Of a stretch of 64,000 bases of DNA, positions 51,629 to 60,651 are shown piece by piece. The notes under the pieces were generated by a model that worked only from the letters and a program-made list of their open reading frames with translations, was not told the DNA's origin and searched no databases. How positions within the stretch are numbered: position 1 is the first letter of the stretch; each line of letters starts with the position of its first letter. Position numbers and translations under genes: made by a program. The stretch is from Tateyamaria sp947503385 (lineage in GTDB: Bacteria; Pseudomonadota; Alphaproteobacteria; Rhodobacterales; Rhodobacteraceae), in the NCBI RefSeq assembly GCF_051195235.1, contig NZ_JBNFZM010000005.1, forward strand, positions 62,001-126,000, given 5' to 3'.

Positions 51629-52270
51629 TTAACTATCCTCGTCGTCAGCCTTGGCGCGGTTTTCGACAATCTCGTCGAGATGCCCCCAGTCCTTGGCCTC
51701 TTCCGGCGTCATCCACGTGTCGCGATCCAGCGCCTGTTGTACCGTTTCGTAATCCTGGCCTGCGTGCTTGACATACAATTGGTAAATCCGCTCGCGGGTG
51801 CGTTCGATATGACGGGCCGAAATGAGCATATCCGCCGCCATCCCCTGTGCCCCGCCAGAGGGCTGGTGCACCATCACTTCGGAATTGGGCAGGGCAAAAC
51901 GCATTCCCGGCTCGCCACCGATCGCAATCACCGACCCCATGGACGCCGCCATGCCGCAAATCAGCGTGGACACTTTGGGTTTGATATATTGCATCGTGTC
52001 GTAGATCGAGAAACCGGCCGTCACCTCACCGCCGGGCGAGTTGATGTACATGCTGATTTCCTTCGACGGGTTTTCCGCCTCAAGGTGCAGCAACTGGGCC
52101 ACGACAAGATGGCTCATTCCCGAATGAATCGGGCCGTTGATGAACACGATCCGCTCCTTCAGGAGGCGGGAAAAGATGTCATAGGCCCGCTCGCCCCGGC
52201 TGGTCTGTTCGACCACCATGGGCACCAGATTGTTGGTAATATTTGCATATTGTTCGATGGGGTCGCGCAT
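51629..52270 (-). CDS. clpP: ATP-dependent Clp protease proteolytic subunit ClpP
   Basis: 213 residues, usual length. Catalytic S110 in CGMAASMGSV and H135 in MVHQPSGG. Amino end VPMVVEQTSRGERAYDIFSR is canonical. Forms the tetradecameric protease chamber that works with ClpX encoded downstream. Confidence 0.97.
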   Translation of the reverse strand: MRDPIEQYANITNNLVPMVVEQTSRGERAYDIFSRLLKERIVFINGPIHSGMSHLVVAQLLHLEAENPSKEISMYINSPGGEVTAGFSIYDTMQYIKPKVSTLICGMAASMGSVIAIGGEPGMRFALPNSEVMVHQPSGGAQGMAADMLISARHIERTRERIYQLYVKHAGQDYETVQQALDRDTWMTPEEAKDWGHLDEIVENRAKADDEDS

Positions 52271-52405
52271 GTCTTTCCTGCCTCGTCAGACTTTCGGCGG
52301 GACCATACCCGCAAAAGTGTTACGTGAGTCTTAGTATCGGCCCCCGGGGGCTGCAAGGCCATGCGAACGCTTGAAGCGCCGTCCGCGCCCGCTAGCTGCG
52401 CTTGC

Positions 52406-53635
52406 ATGACCCAAGCATTGACCCGATTTCCGCCCACCCGCACCGCCGCCCTTGAGGCGTTGCAACGCTTTGTGCCCCATGCCGGCCGCGACTATGCCGC
52501 ACGGCGCAATTATGATCTGGGCCGCGATGCGCATCAGGGTGTGTCGCAGCTTTCGCCCTATATCCGCTGCCGTTTGTTGACCGAGCAGGAGGTTTTGGAA
52601 GCGGTGTTGGGTCGGTTTTCGCCCGCCTCGGCGGAAAAATTCATCCAAGAGGTCTACTGGCGGACCTATTGGAAAGGCTGGCTGGAGATGCGCCCAACGG
52701 TCTGGACGCGCTATCAGGCGGACCTGCGGCGCGCGATTGACGACGTTCAAACCCAAGCCGGTCTGCGCGACAGGTGGGAGGCGGCCTGCACAGGCACCAC
52801 CGAAATCGAATGCTTTAACGCGTGGGCGCAAGAGCTTGTTGAAACAGGATATTTGCACAATCACGCCCGGATGTGGTTTGCGTCGATCTGGATTTTCACT
52901 TTGCAGTTGCCGTGGGAATTGGGTGCCGATTTCTTTCTGCGGCATCTGCTGGATGGCGATCCTGCGTCCAACACGCTCGGCTGGCGCTGGGTTGCGGGGC
53001 AGCAGACACCGGGCAAGACGTATCTTGCCCGTACGTCCAACATATCCAAGTACACCGAAGGGCGGTTTGCGCCGAAATGGCAATTGGCCGGAGAGGCGCC
53101 GCCGGTGCCGGGTGCGCCCAATCCCGACCGTCAACCGCTGCGCCCCGGCGACACGGCAGTGCCTAGCCCGAAAACCGGCCTGTTGCTGCATGATGATGAT
53201 CTGAGCCCCGGTTTTCTGCTGGACGCAGGCATCACGCCCATCGCCACCGCCTGCATCAACACACGAACCAATCTGTCGCCATTGCAGGTGGCAGCGCATG
53301 TGGCGGCCTTCGCGGGTGGCGCGCAGGAAGACGTTGTGGCGCGTTATGGTGATCGTCTGGGGGATGTGGCGATGGTGGACCCCACTGCGGACGCGCTCAG
53401 GATGTGGGCGGACGCGCACCGGCTGGACCAGATTGTCACGGCAGACACACCCACCGGACCCAACGCCACATTGGTGTCGGACCTGATGCGGCTGGACAAT
53501 GTGCCGCCGATCCGGCGCGTGCGGCGCAGCTATGATGACGACGCCTGGCCCCATGCCACCCACGGTTTCTTTCGGTTCAAGGACAAGATCCCTGCCCTGC
53601 TGGGCCAACTGCGCGGGATGCGCGCAGCGGGCTAG
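52406..53635 (+). CDS. Photolyase/cryptochrome-like flavoprotein with apparently swapped domain order
   Basis: 409 residues from ATG 52406; an ATG at 52361 is an alternative, and neither has a clear ribosome site. Residues about 5-235 match the FAD-binding helical domain of photolyases (GVSQLSPYIRCRLLTEQEV, FIQEVYWRTYWKGWL, HNHARMWFAS, DGDPASNTLGWRWVAGQQ). The remaining residues (about 255-405) look like the alpha/beta antenna-type domain (TGLLLHDDDLSPGFLLDAG, DALRMWADAHRLDQIV), which normally comes first. DNA repair or blue-light sensing is possible; function is unproven. Confidence 0.78.
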   Translation: MTQALTRFPPTRTAALEALQRFVPHAGRDYAARRNYDLGRDAHQGVSQLSPYIRCRLLTEQEVLEAVLGRFSPASAEKFIQEVYWRTYWKGWLEMRPTVWTRYQADLRRAIDDVQTQAGLRDRWEAACTGTTEIECFNAWAQELVETGYLHNHARMWFASIWIFTLQLPWELGADFFLRHLLDGDPASNTLGWRWVAGQQTPGKTYLARTSNISKYTEGRFAPKWQLAGEAPPVPGAPNPDRQPLRPGDTAVPSPKTGLLLHDDDLSPGFLLDAGITPIATACINTRTNLSPLQVAAHVAAFAGGAQEDVVARYGDRLGDVAMVDPTADALRMWADAHRLDQIVTADTPTGPNATLVSDLMRLDNVPPIRRVRRSYDDDAWPHATHGFFRFKDKIPALLGQLRGMRAAG

Positions 53636-53642
53636 GCCAGTG

Positions 53643-54767
53643 TCACTGCAAACATTCGGCCAGCGATGACCCCATGTTGCGCAACAGTGCCGGATACAGG
53701 TCCGGCCCTGCGGTCAAAGTTGCCCCAATCGGGTCAATCTCGCCCAGCTTGGTCGCCCCAACAGCATCCATCAGACCGGGGTTGAACTGCGGCTCCGTCA
53801 ACGCGCACACGGCACCAAACTCATCAATGCGCGCGCGCAATTCCGCCACACGACCGGCACTGGCCGAGGCCGCGTCACTGGCCGACACGGCGCCCACGGC
53901 CTCTACGCCAAACCGCTCTTCAAAGTAATGATAAGCGTCATGGAACACCACAAACGGGCGACCCTGCACCGATGCGAGTGTGGCGCGAATGTCAGCCTCA
54001 ACCGCGGCCATATCCTTGGCGAATTGCACCGCGTTGGCGGCATAGGTGCCCGCATTTTCAGGATCCATATTGCTCAGTTGTGTGGCAATTGCATCGGCCC
54101 AGGTGACCGCGTTGCGCGGGTCGAGCCATGCGTGCGGGTCTGCGCCCTCACTCTGCGCGCTGTGATTATGTGCGTGCGCATGATCGTCGTGGTCATGCTT
54201 GTCGTCTGCGTTGTCCGCGTGGTCTTCGTGGTCGTGGCCATCCTCATGCCCATGATCACTGTGATCATCCTTGTCTGCGGCGTGGTCGGCGTGGTCCGCA
54301 TGTTCATCATCCTTGGCATGTGCCGTGTCGTCATGCCCATGCTCTTCGTGTCCATGCTCTTCGTGCCCATGCTCTTCGTGCCCGTGCTCGCCGTGGTCAT
54401 GGCCCTCATGCCCCGCCTCGAAGGCCGCCCCCTCCCGCATCCCGAGCAGCTGTGTGCCCGGCACGTCCAGAAGCGTCAAAACCTCGGCCTGCGCCCCCAA
54501 TGTCTCGATTGGTCCTTCCATCCAATTGGCAAGCGCAGGGCCCATCCAAACCACCAACTCCGCGTGGTCCAATGCGCGCGCCTCGCTTGGGCGCAGGCTG
54601 TAGCCGTGCGGCGACGCCGTGGGCGGCACGATAAGCGCAGGTTCAGCGACCCCGTGCATCACCGCCGCCACAACGGAATGCACCGGCGCAATATCGACCA
54701 CCACACGGGGCGGGTCTGCCGCAACCGCACCGGGGATCAGGCAAAGGGCAAGGGCGGAAACGCGCAT
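53643..54767 (-). CDS. znuA: Zinc ABC transporter substrate-binding protein ZnuA
   Basis: 374 residues from ATG 54767, chosen for GGAG six bases upstream. Signal peptide to VAADPP. The first metal His lies in DIAPVHSVVAAVMHG. A His/Asp-rich loop (about residues 115-200) with repeated HGHEE units is typical of zinc-specific ZnuA. The second lobe has FVVFHDAYHYFEERFG. Divergent from zur-znuCB over a pair of Zur-box-like repeats. Confidence 0.94.
   Translation of the reverse strand: MRVSALALCLIPGAVAADPPRVVVDIAPVHSVVAAVMHGVAEPALIVPPTASPHGYSLRPSEARALDHAELVVWMGPALANWMEGPIETLGAQAEVLTLLDVPGTQLLGMREGAAFEAGHEGHDHGEHGHEEHGHEEHGHEEHGHDDTAHAKDDEHADHADHAADKDDHSDHGHEDGHDHEDHADNADDKHDHDDHAHAHNHSAQSEGADPHAWLDPRNAVTWADAIATQLSNMDPENAGTYAANAVQFAKDMAAVEADIRATLASVQGRPFVVFHDAYHYFEERFGVEAVGAVSASDAASASAGRVAELRARIDEFGAVCALTEPQFNPGLMDAVGATKLGEIDPIGATLTAGPDLYPALLRNMGSSLAECLQ
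54333..54395. repeat. 15-base tandem repeat in the ZnuA His-rich loop
   Basis: About four copies of ATGCTCTTCGTGCCC (plus strand), differing at one or two bases, encode repeated GHEEH units of znuA. Copy number may vary between strains. Confidence 0.75.
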
Positions 54768-54782
54768 CAGAGGCTCCATTAT

Positions 54783-54795
54783 GTTATGTTATAAC
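54783..54795. promoter_or_regulatory. Zur box candidate, znuA-proximal
   Basis: GTTAT-GTT-ATAAC is an inverted repeat immediately upstream of znuA. It is the same GTTAT-N3-ATAAC pattern as the second box 34 bases away. Confidence 0.75.
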
Positions 54796-54816
54796 GCATG
54801 TAGAGCATTGATAATC

Positions 54817-54829
54817 GTTATGCTATAAC
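54817..54829. promoter_or_regulatory. Zur box candidate, zur-proximal
   Basis: GTTAT-GCT-ATAAC lies 26 bases before the zur start. Two boxes in one divergent promoter fit zinc-dependent repression of znuA and zur-znuCB together. Confidence 0.75.
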
Positions 54830-54854
54830 ATATCAAGCGCCATCTCAGGAGGAC

Positions 54855-55334
54855 ATGATGACCCCCATCGGCTTTGAAGCCCACGACCACGCCGACTGTG
54901 TGCGCACCACGCTTGAGCAGGCCGAAAAGGTGTGCAAGGCGCGGCGGCTGCGCCTCACGCCGATCCGACGGCGCGCGCTGGAGATCCTGCTGGCCGAACA
55001 TCGCGCGCTTGGTGCCTACGACCTGCTGGCCGTTCTGGCAGCCGAGGGCTTGGGCACGGCGCCGCCCGTCGCTTACCGGGCACTTGATTTCCTGACGAGC
55101 GCCGGATTTGCCCACAAGATCGAGGGGCTGAACGCCTATATCGCCTGCGCGCATCTGGGGGCCGATCACACGCCAGCGTTCCTGATTTGCACCGCCTGCA
55201 AATCAGTGGCAGAGGCTGAAACACAAACCACCAAGGGGCGGCTGGCCGAAGCGGCCCGCGATTCCGGCTTTCACATCGAACGCACCGTGATCGAGGCGCT
55301 TGGCCTCTGCCCCGCCTGTCAGGATGCGGCGTGA
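54855..55334 (+). CDS. zur: Zinc uptake regulator Zur (Fur family)
   Basis: 159 residues from ATG 54855 after AGGAGG. Fur fold: RLTPIRRRALEILLAEHRALGAYDLL HTH region, then the dimerisation domain. Structural zinc cysteines are C-x2-C in LICTACKS and C-x2-C in GLCPACQD. Represses zinc uptake genes when zinc is bound; the adjacent boxes suggest autoregulation. Coupled to znuC by ATGA. Confidence 0.93.
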   Translation: MMTPIGFEAHDHADCVRTTLEQAEKVCKARRLRLTPIRRRALEILLAEHRALGAYDLLAVLAAEGLGTAPPVAYRALDFLTSAGFAHKIEGLNAYIACAHLGADHTPAFLICTACKSVAEAETQTTKGRLAEAARDSGFHIERTVIEALGLCPACQDAA

Positions 55335-56062
55335 TGTTGATTTCGGCCAAGGGACTGACGCTGGCACAGGGCGGCGCGCCAGTGATGCGCAATGTCGACT
55401 TTGACCTCGACCGCGGGGAAATCGTGACATTGGTGGGCCCGAACGGGTCGGGAAAATCCACATTGGTCAAAGGGTTGATCGGCGCCCTGCCCCCCACCGC
55501 GGGCACCGTGACCCGGATGCCGGGGCTGCGCATTGGCTATGTCCCGCAGAGCCTGCAACTTGATGGGTTTCTCCCCCTGACCGTCCAAGGGTTTCTGGGC
55601 CTGCCCACACGCCAGCCTGCCCGCGACGTCGACCGCGCCCTGACCGAGGCAGGCGTGCCCGGGCTTGCCAAACGCCAGATGAAGGCCCTGTCAGGCGGCC
55701 AGTTCCAACGCGTGCTGCTGGCCCGCGCGCTGCTGATGCGCCCCGATGTCCTGATCCTCGACGAGGCGACCCAAGGGCTGGACCAGCCCGGCGCCGCCGC
55801 GTTCTATCGCCAGATCGCCGCCGTGCGCAGCGAATTGAACTGCGCCGTGCTGATGGTCAGCCACGACATGCATGTGGTTATGGCGGCCTCTGACCGGGTG
55901 CTGTGCCTCAATGGCCACGTCTGCTGTCAAGGCACGCCCGACGTGGTGCAAAGCGCACCTGAATACCGCGCCCTCTTTGGCAGCGGCACACAAGGTGCGT
56001 TTGCGCTGTACCGCCACGAACACGATCACGATCACGACCATCATCATCACGACCATGCTTGA
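55334..56062 (+). CDS. znuC: Zinc ABC transporter ATPase ZnuC
   Basis: 242 residues from ATG 55334. Walker A is GPNGSGKST, signature LSGGQFQRV, Walker B VLILDEATQGLD. The chain ends in a His/Asp-rich tail (HEHDHDHDHHHHDHA) that may bind zinc and whose DNA overlaps the znuB start by eight bases. Confidence 0.93.
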   Translation: MLISAKGLTLAQGGAPVMRNVDFDLDRGEIVTLVGPNGSGKSTLVKGLIGALPPTAGTVTRMPGLRIGYVPQSLQLDGFLPLTVQGFLGLPTRQPARDVDRALTEAGVPGLAKRQMKALSGGQFQRVLLARALLMRPDVLILDEATQGLDQPGAAAFYRQIAAVRSELNCAVLMVSHDMHVVMAASDRVLCLNGHVCCQGTPDVVQSAPEYRALFGSGTQGAFALYRHEHDHDHDHHHHDHA

Positions 56063-56849
56063 CGATTTCCTAGTGCGCGCGGGGCTGGCCGGGATCGGCA
56101 CCGCATTGGCTGCTGCCCCGCTGGGCTGCTTTGTCGTGTGGCGGCGCATGGCCTATTTCGGCGATGCCACTGCCCATGCCGCCCTGCTGGGTGTGGCGCT
56201 GTCGCTGGCGCTGCAAGGCCCCGTGATGCTGGGGGTGCTGGCCGCCGCTTTGGTCATGGCGATCACCGTACAGGCCATGACCGGGGTCGGCCTTGCTCAG
56301 GACACCAGCCTTGGCGTTCTGGCGCATAGCGCGCTGGCCGCAGGTCTGGTCGGCGTGTCCTTTATCTCGGGCGTGCGCGTTGATCTGATGGCCTATCTCT
56401 TTGGCGATATTCTGGCGGTCACGGTCACGGACCTTGCGCTCATCTGGGGCGGCGCGGCGATTGTGGTTGGCCTGATGATCTGGCGCTGGCAACGGCTGCT
56501 GACGGCGACGCTGAACCCTGATTTGGCACAGGCCAGCGGCATTTCGGCCCGGGTCGAAGGGTTGGTGCTGACCATCGCGCTCGCTCTGACGGTGGCGGTC
56601 GCGATCAAGGCGGTGGGCGCGCTGCTGATTGGTGCGCTGCTGGTGATCCCACCGGCGGCAGCGCGTCCCCTCGCTCGCACGCCCGAAGCCATGGCGCTGC
56701 TGACTGCGCTCATTGGATGCGCTGCGACGCTTCTGGGCCTTGCCGGGTCGCTGCAATTCGACACACCCACGGGGCCCAGCATCGTATGTGCCGCCGCGGC
56801 AGCCTTTGCTGTCAGCGCAGTGGGCGCTCGCATCTGGTCAAAGCGTTGA
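56055..56849 (+). CDS. znuB: Zinc ABC transporter permease ZnuB
   Basis: 264 residues from ATG 56055, about eight helices. Family segments are PLGCFVVWRRMAYFGDATAHAALLGVAL near the start and GALLIGALLVIPPAAARPL near residue 195. Forms the membrane channel for ZnuA-delivered zinc. Overlaps znuC. Confidence 0.93.
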   Translation: MLDDFLVRAGLAGIGTALAAAPLGCFVVWRRMAYFGDATAHAALLGVALSLALQGPVMLGVLAAALVMAITVQAMTGVGLAQDTSLGVLAHSALAAGLVGVSFISGVRVDLMAYLFGDILAVTVTDLALIWGGAAIVVGLMIWRWQRLLTATLNPDLAQASGISARVEGLVLTIALALTVAVAIKAVGALLIGALLVIPPAAARPLARTPEAMALLTALIGCAATLLGLAGSLQFDTPTGPSIVCAAAAAFAVSAVGARIWSKR

Positions 56850-56901
56850 TGGGACGGCGGGCGGGGCGCCTTTGCGCAGCAAACAGCGTCCGCCCGTCGG
56901 A

Positions 56902-58140
56902 TCAGGTCACTGCCTGCCGGGTCTGATAAACCGGATTGTCCCAAAGCCGGTCGCGCATCACCACCTCAATGTGATCCACAGCGGCCCGTACATCCGCCTC
57001 ATCGAGATAAAGCGGCGTAAAGCCGAACCGCATGATGTCCGGGCTGCGGAAATCCCCGATCACACCACGCGCAATCAGGGCCTGTATCGCCGCATATCCA
57101 TGCTCGAACGCGAACGACACCTGACTGCCCCGGTGCGCCGCCGCGCGCGGGCTGGCAAGGGTCAGCGCGGGCACCCGCGCCTCCACCTCAGATATGAAGA
57201 TCTCTTGCAAAGCCACTGACGCAGAACGCAATTCAGAGATATCCACAGCTTCCCAAACGTCCAGCGCCGCCTCAAGCGCCGCCATCTGGATCACCGGCGG
57301 CGTGCCAACGCGCATCCGCCCCACGCCCGACGCCGGGCGGTAGTCGAGATCAAAGGCAAAAGGCGCATCATGCCCCAGCCAGCCGGCCAGAACAGGCTCC
57401 ACCCGGTCGGCCAAATCCTTGCGCACATAGATGAACGCAGGCGCACCGGGTCCGCCGTTGAGGTACTTGTACGTGCATCCAACAGCAAAGGCACAACCGC
57501 AACCCTCAAGGTCCACGGGCACGGCCCCTGCGGAATGCGCAAGATCCCAAACCATCACCGCCCCCGCATCCTGCGCCTGCGCGCTGATGGACGCCATGTC
57601 GTGCATCCGGCCCGTGCGATAATCCACCTGCGTCAGCAGAACCACCGCCACATCCGCATCAATTGCGTCCGCCACTGCCGCGGGCTCCACCAACCGCAAC
57701 TCATACCCCCGGTCCAGCGCCTGAATCAGACCCTGCACCATGTAGAGGTCGGTGGGGAAATTGCCCCGGTCGCTCAGGATCACCCGCCGCTCCGGCACCA
57801 TGTTCAACGCAGCTGCCACCGCCTGATAGACCTTGACCGACAGCGTATCGCCCATCACGACCGTCCCAGCCGGTGCGCCAATCAACCGACCGACTCTATC
57901 GCCAACGCGGGCGGGCTGTTCCATCCAGCCTGCGGCATTCCAGCCCCGGATCAGCATCTGCCCCCATTCGTCCTGCATCATCGCAGCCACGCGCGCCTGC
58001 GCAGCCTTGGGCAGCGGACCGAGCGAGTTGCCGTCCAGATAGATTACCCCTGTGGGTAAGTCGAAAAACTCTTTCTTCAGAACCACCTGCACACCTTTTC
58101 GCATGTTGCGGGTCAACAGGGACGCACGTGGCCCACACAT
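56902..58140 (-). CDS. kynU: Kynureninase
   Basis: 412 residues. PLP enzyme of aminotransferase fold that cleaves kynurenine to anthranilate and alanine. Visible are VIYLDGNSLGPLPKAA at the front, VMVWDLAHSAGAVPVDL and the PLP lysine in GCTYKYLNGGPGAPAF. Start is uncertain: family alignment would begin near FFDLPTGV, so the first 15-20 residues (from ATG 58140 or 58104) may be non-native. It follows the Anbu gene by 24 bases on the same strand. Confidence 0.94.
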   Translation of the reverse strand: MCGPRASLLTRNMRKGVQVVLKKEFFDLPTGVIYLDGNSLGPLPKAAQARVAAMMQDEWGQMLIRGWNAAGWMEQPARVGDRVGRLIGAPAGTVVMGDTLSVKVYQAVAAALNMVPERRVILSDRGNFPTDLYMVQGLIQALDRGYELRLVEPAAVADAIDADVAVVLLTQVDYRTGRMHDMASISAQAQDAGAVMVWDLAHSAGAVPVDLEGCGCAFAVGCTYKYLNGGPGAPAFIYVRKDLADRVEPVLAGWLGHDAPFAFDLDYRPASGVGRMRVGTPPVIQMAALEAALDVWEAVDISELRSASVALQEIFISEVEARVPALTLASPRAAAHRGSQVSFAFEHGYAAIQALIARGVIGDFRSPDIMRFGFTPLYLDEADVRAAVDHIEVVMRDRLWDNPVYQTRQAVT

Positions 58141-58164
58141 CGACCGCCGCCTGGGAAACCCCGT

Positions 58165-58896
58165 CTAATCCAGTCGAAAGTCCGGCAAACTGTCCAGCGC
58201 GCTCTTGAGCGCGTCGCCCCAGCCTTGCGAAATTTCCGTGAAATACGCGTTATCCGCCTCGATCCTACCGGTCTGGCCTTTGACAAGGCTGCCTTCTTCG
58301 TAGGCGTGAAAGTCAATCGGCATCCCCACGGTCAGGTTCGCCTTGAGGGTCGAATCAAAACTCACCAGCAACAGCTTGATCGCCTCTTCAAAGGCCATCG
58401 ACGCGTCATAGGCCCGCACAAGGATGGGGCGGCCGTATTTCATCTCGCCGATCTGGAAGAATTGCGTGTCCTCCCCCGCTTCGATGAAGTTGCCTTCGGG
58501 ATAGATCAGGAACATGCGCGGCGGGCCGCCTGCGATCTGCCCCCCCATGATCATCGTGGCCCCGAAGGCGTCGGCTGATTGCCCCGCCCCCGCCTGATCG
58601 GCGATGACTTCGCGCAGCGTGTCCGCAACCAGCCGGGCGGCCTGAAACATCGACGGCACCGACAACAGCGCCGGCGCGCGGTCGTCGGGTGCTTTGGACC
58701 GCTCTTCCAGCAGGCTGACCACCGCTTGGGTCGTGGCGAGGTTGCCCGCCGTCATCAACGTCAACATCCGTTCGCCCGGCACTTCCCAGTGGAACATCTT
58801 GTTGAAAGTCGAAATGTTGTCGAGCCCGGCATTGGTGCGCGTGTCCGACATAAAGACGAGGCCCCGATCCAGAACCATCCCAACGCAATAGGTCAT
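58165..58896 (-). CDS. Anbu-type (proteasome-like) peptidase
   Basis: 243 residues, an Ntn-hydrolase beta-subunit-like protein. The predicted nucleophile is Thr2, right after the initiator Met in MTYCVGMVLDRGLVFMSDTRTNAG. Anbu assembles into open helical or ring-like structures; its substrates are not known. It follows transglutaminase, alpha-E and ATP-grasp genes, the usual Anbu neighbourhood. Confidence 0.92.
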   Translation of the reverse strand: MTYCVGMVLDRGLVFMSDTRTNAGLDNISTFNKMFHWEVPGERMLTLMTAGNLATTQAVVSLLEERSKAPDDRAPALLSVPSMFQAARLVADTLREVIADQAGAGQSADAFGATMIMGGQIAGGPPRMFLIYPEGNFIEAGEDTQFFQIGEMKYGRPILVRAYDASMAFEEAIKLLLVSFDSTLKANLTVGMPIDFHAYEEGSLVKGQTGRIEADNAYFTEISQGWGDALKSALDSLPDFRLD

Positions 58897-58905
58897 GCGG
58901 TGCCT

Positions 58906-59706
58906 TTACTGCTGTGCCACTTCGATATCGACGCGCAGCGTCTCATCCGCGCCACCGATCCGTGTCCCGGTTACAGGAGCAGCCTCGTGGTAGTCCAGCC
59001 CTGTTGCGACCCGCACATAGCGTGTGTCGGGCGAGATGCTGTTGGACACATCAAAGCCAACCCAACCCAGCCCGTCCACATGCGCCTCCGCCCATGCGTG
59101 CATCGCATCCTGCGCCAGCCGGTCGTCAAGCATCAGGTAGCCCGACACATAGCGCGCAGGAAACCCCAGTTCACGGGCTGCTGCAGCAAAGATGTGGGTG
59201 TGGTCCTGACAGACGCCACGCCCTTCTTCGATGGCCTGCTCGGCGGTCCAGTCGGGATAGGATGACCCCACTTCGTAGGCCACCACATCGCGGATTGCCG
59301 CCATCAGCTTGTGCAGCTTGTCGAGGTCGCTATCGGCCTCGCGCGCGGTGCGCACAAGCGCGCGTACTCCTGGCCCCACATGGGTCAGCGGGGTGGATCG
59401 CAGATACAGCCACAGCGGCGACGGCCCCTTGTGCTTGCCCATCACGCCCGCAGTGTCGTCAATTTCAACCACACCGGTCGAGGTGACGACCACTTTGGTC
59501 GCCTGCCGCTCAAAGCTGATCAGTTCGACCACATTGTTGTGGTGGTCCTCGAACGAAACCTCCTTGGCACCGCCTGCGACATCCGTTTGCCATTCCGTCA
59601 CGGTCTGACCCCACGTGGATTTCGGCGTCTTGCGCAACTGTTGCAGACCATAGGCCACCGGGTCTTCAAAGCTGTACGTGGTTACATGTCGGATGTTCAA
59701 ACGCAT
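58906..59706 (-). CDS. Transglutaminase-like cysteine protease (Anbu cluster)
   Basis: 266 residues. Amino-terminal beta domain (residues 1-100) and transglutaminase-like core with the catalytic Cys in EEGRGVCQDHTHIFAAAARELG, His in DAMHAWAEAHV and a downstream Asp (WVGFDVSNS). Nine bases upstream of Anbu. Likely forms or trims peptide linkages made by the ATP-grasp partner. Confidence 0.92.
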   Translation of the reverse strand: MRLNIRHVTTYSFEDPVAYGLQQLRKTPKSTWGQTVTEWQTDVAGGAKEVSFEDHHNNVVELISFERQATKVVVTSTGVVEIDDTAGVMGKHKGPSPLWLYLRSTPLTHVGPGVRALVRTAREADSDLDKLHKLMAAIRDVVAYEVGSSYPDWTAEQAIEEGRGVCQDHTHIFAAAARELGFPARYVSGYLMLDDRLAQDAMHAWAEAHVDGLGWVGFDVSNSISPDTRYVRVATGLDYHEAAPVTGTRIGGADETLRVDIEVAQQ

Positions 59707-59709
59707 GGC

Positions 59710-60651
59710 TTACCCCGAGAACCGGTAGTCGATTTCGATTTGGCGCCCCAACATGCCAAGGCGCAGCAAAACATCCTGCAAGTATTCGTGCAGGCCACGA
59801 TCAAAGATCGCGTCGATATCGGTGCTCATGCAGTGCTCGGCCAGCGCTTCTGCGTGGTCAATCGCCTCGCCCCGAAACCCGTAATCGGAGATCAGATAAC
59901 CAAGATTGTCGAGGATCTTGCCCACACAGAAGGCGAGGCTGCGCGGCATCCGCCGGTCGAGGATCAGGAACTGCGCGATATCGCGCGCGCCGCCCGCGTT
60001 GCCAAAGGCCATACGGAACCCGCCACGGGCCGACACCGACGACAGGATCGAATCCCACTGCACATTATCGATGGACGATCCCACCGACATGGCCGACGGC
60101 AGCAGCACATAGTATTTGACGTCCAGAATGCGTGCCGTGTTGTCACCCCGTTCCAGAAAAGTCCCCAACCGGGAAAAGTCATAGATGTCGTTGCGCATCA
60201 TGGTGCCGTGGGTCGCCCCGCGCACAAGCGCCGTGTGTTGCCGGATGGAGGCGAGCACTTCGGGCAGGTCGCGGTCCTGCACCTTGCGGGCCAGCAGCTT
60301 TTTGATGGTCATGTAAGCGCCATTGGTCGCTTCCCAGACCTCTTCGGTCAATGCGGTGCGCACCTCGCGCCCGTTCTGGCGTGCCGCCGCCACCGCCGAC
60401 AGGACCGACGAAGGGTTGTCGGGCGACCGCAGCAGCCAGTCAATGGCCAGGTCACGCGTTACCGCGTCGTGCATCGCGTCATAGGCGGGTGCGCCGCCTG
60501 CTGATTGTAGCACAGGCCGCCATTCATCGTCCGACACGCCCGAGCGCGTCAGGGCGATGCGCTGGCCTGTCTCGATCAGGCGCGACGTGTTTTCCGCCCG
60601 CTCAAGATAACGGTACATCCAGAACAATCCATTTGCGGTCCGTCCCAGCAT
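59710..60651 (-). CDS. Alpha-E domain protein (Anbu cluster)
   Basis: 313 residues from ATG 60651, which overlaps the ATP-grasp stop. Mostly alpha-helical, with the family opening MLGRTANGLFWMYRYLERAENTSRLIE and FLERGDNTARILDVKYY. Alpha-E proteins always occur beside type 2 circularly permuted ATP-grasp proteins; biochemical role is unknown. Confidence 0.92.
   Translation of the reverse strand: MLGRTANGLFWMYRYLERAENTSRLIETGQRIALTRSGVSDDEWRPVLQSAGGAPAYDAMHDAVTRDLAIDWLLRSPDNPSSVLSAVAAARQNGREVRTALTEEVWEATNGAYMTIKKLLARKVQDRDLPEVLASIRQHTALVRGATHGTMMRNDIYDFSRLGTFLERGDNTARILDVKYYVLLPSAMSVGSSIDNVQWDSILSSVSARGGFRMAFGNAGGARDIAQFLILDRRMPRSLAFCVGKILDNLGYLISDYGFRGEAIDHAEALAEHCMSTDIDAIFDRGLHEYLQDVLLRLGMLGRQIEIDYRFSG

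Noticed and set aside
54074..54409. Met/Thr-rich open frame opposite the ZnuA His loop
   Set aside because: It is a shifted reading of the 15-base repeat and has no independent support.
56850..56901. GC-rich inverted repeat between znuB and kynU as a terminator
   Set aside because: The stem needs a three-base bulge and no T tract follows.
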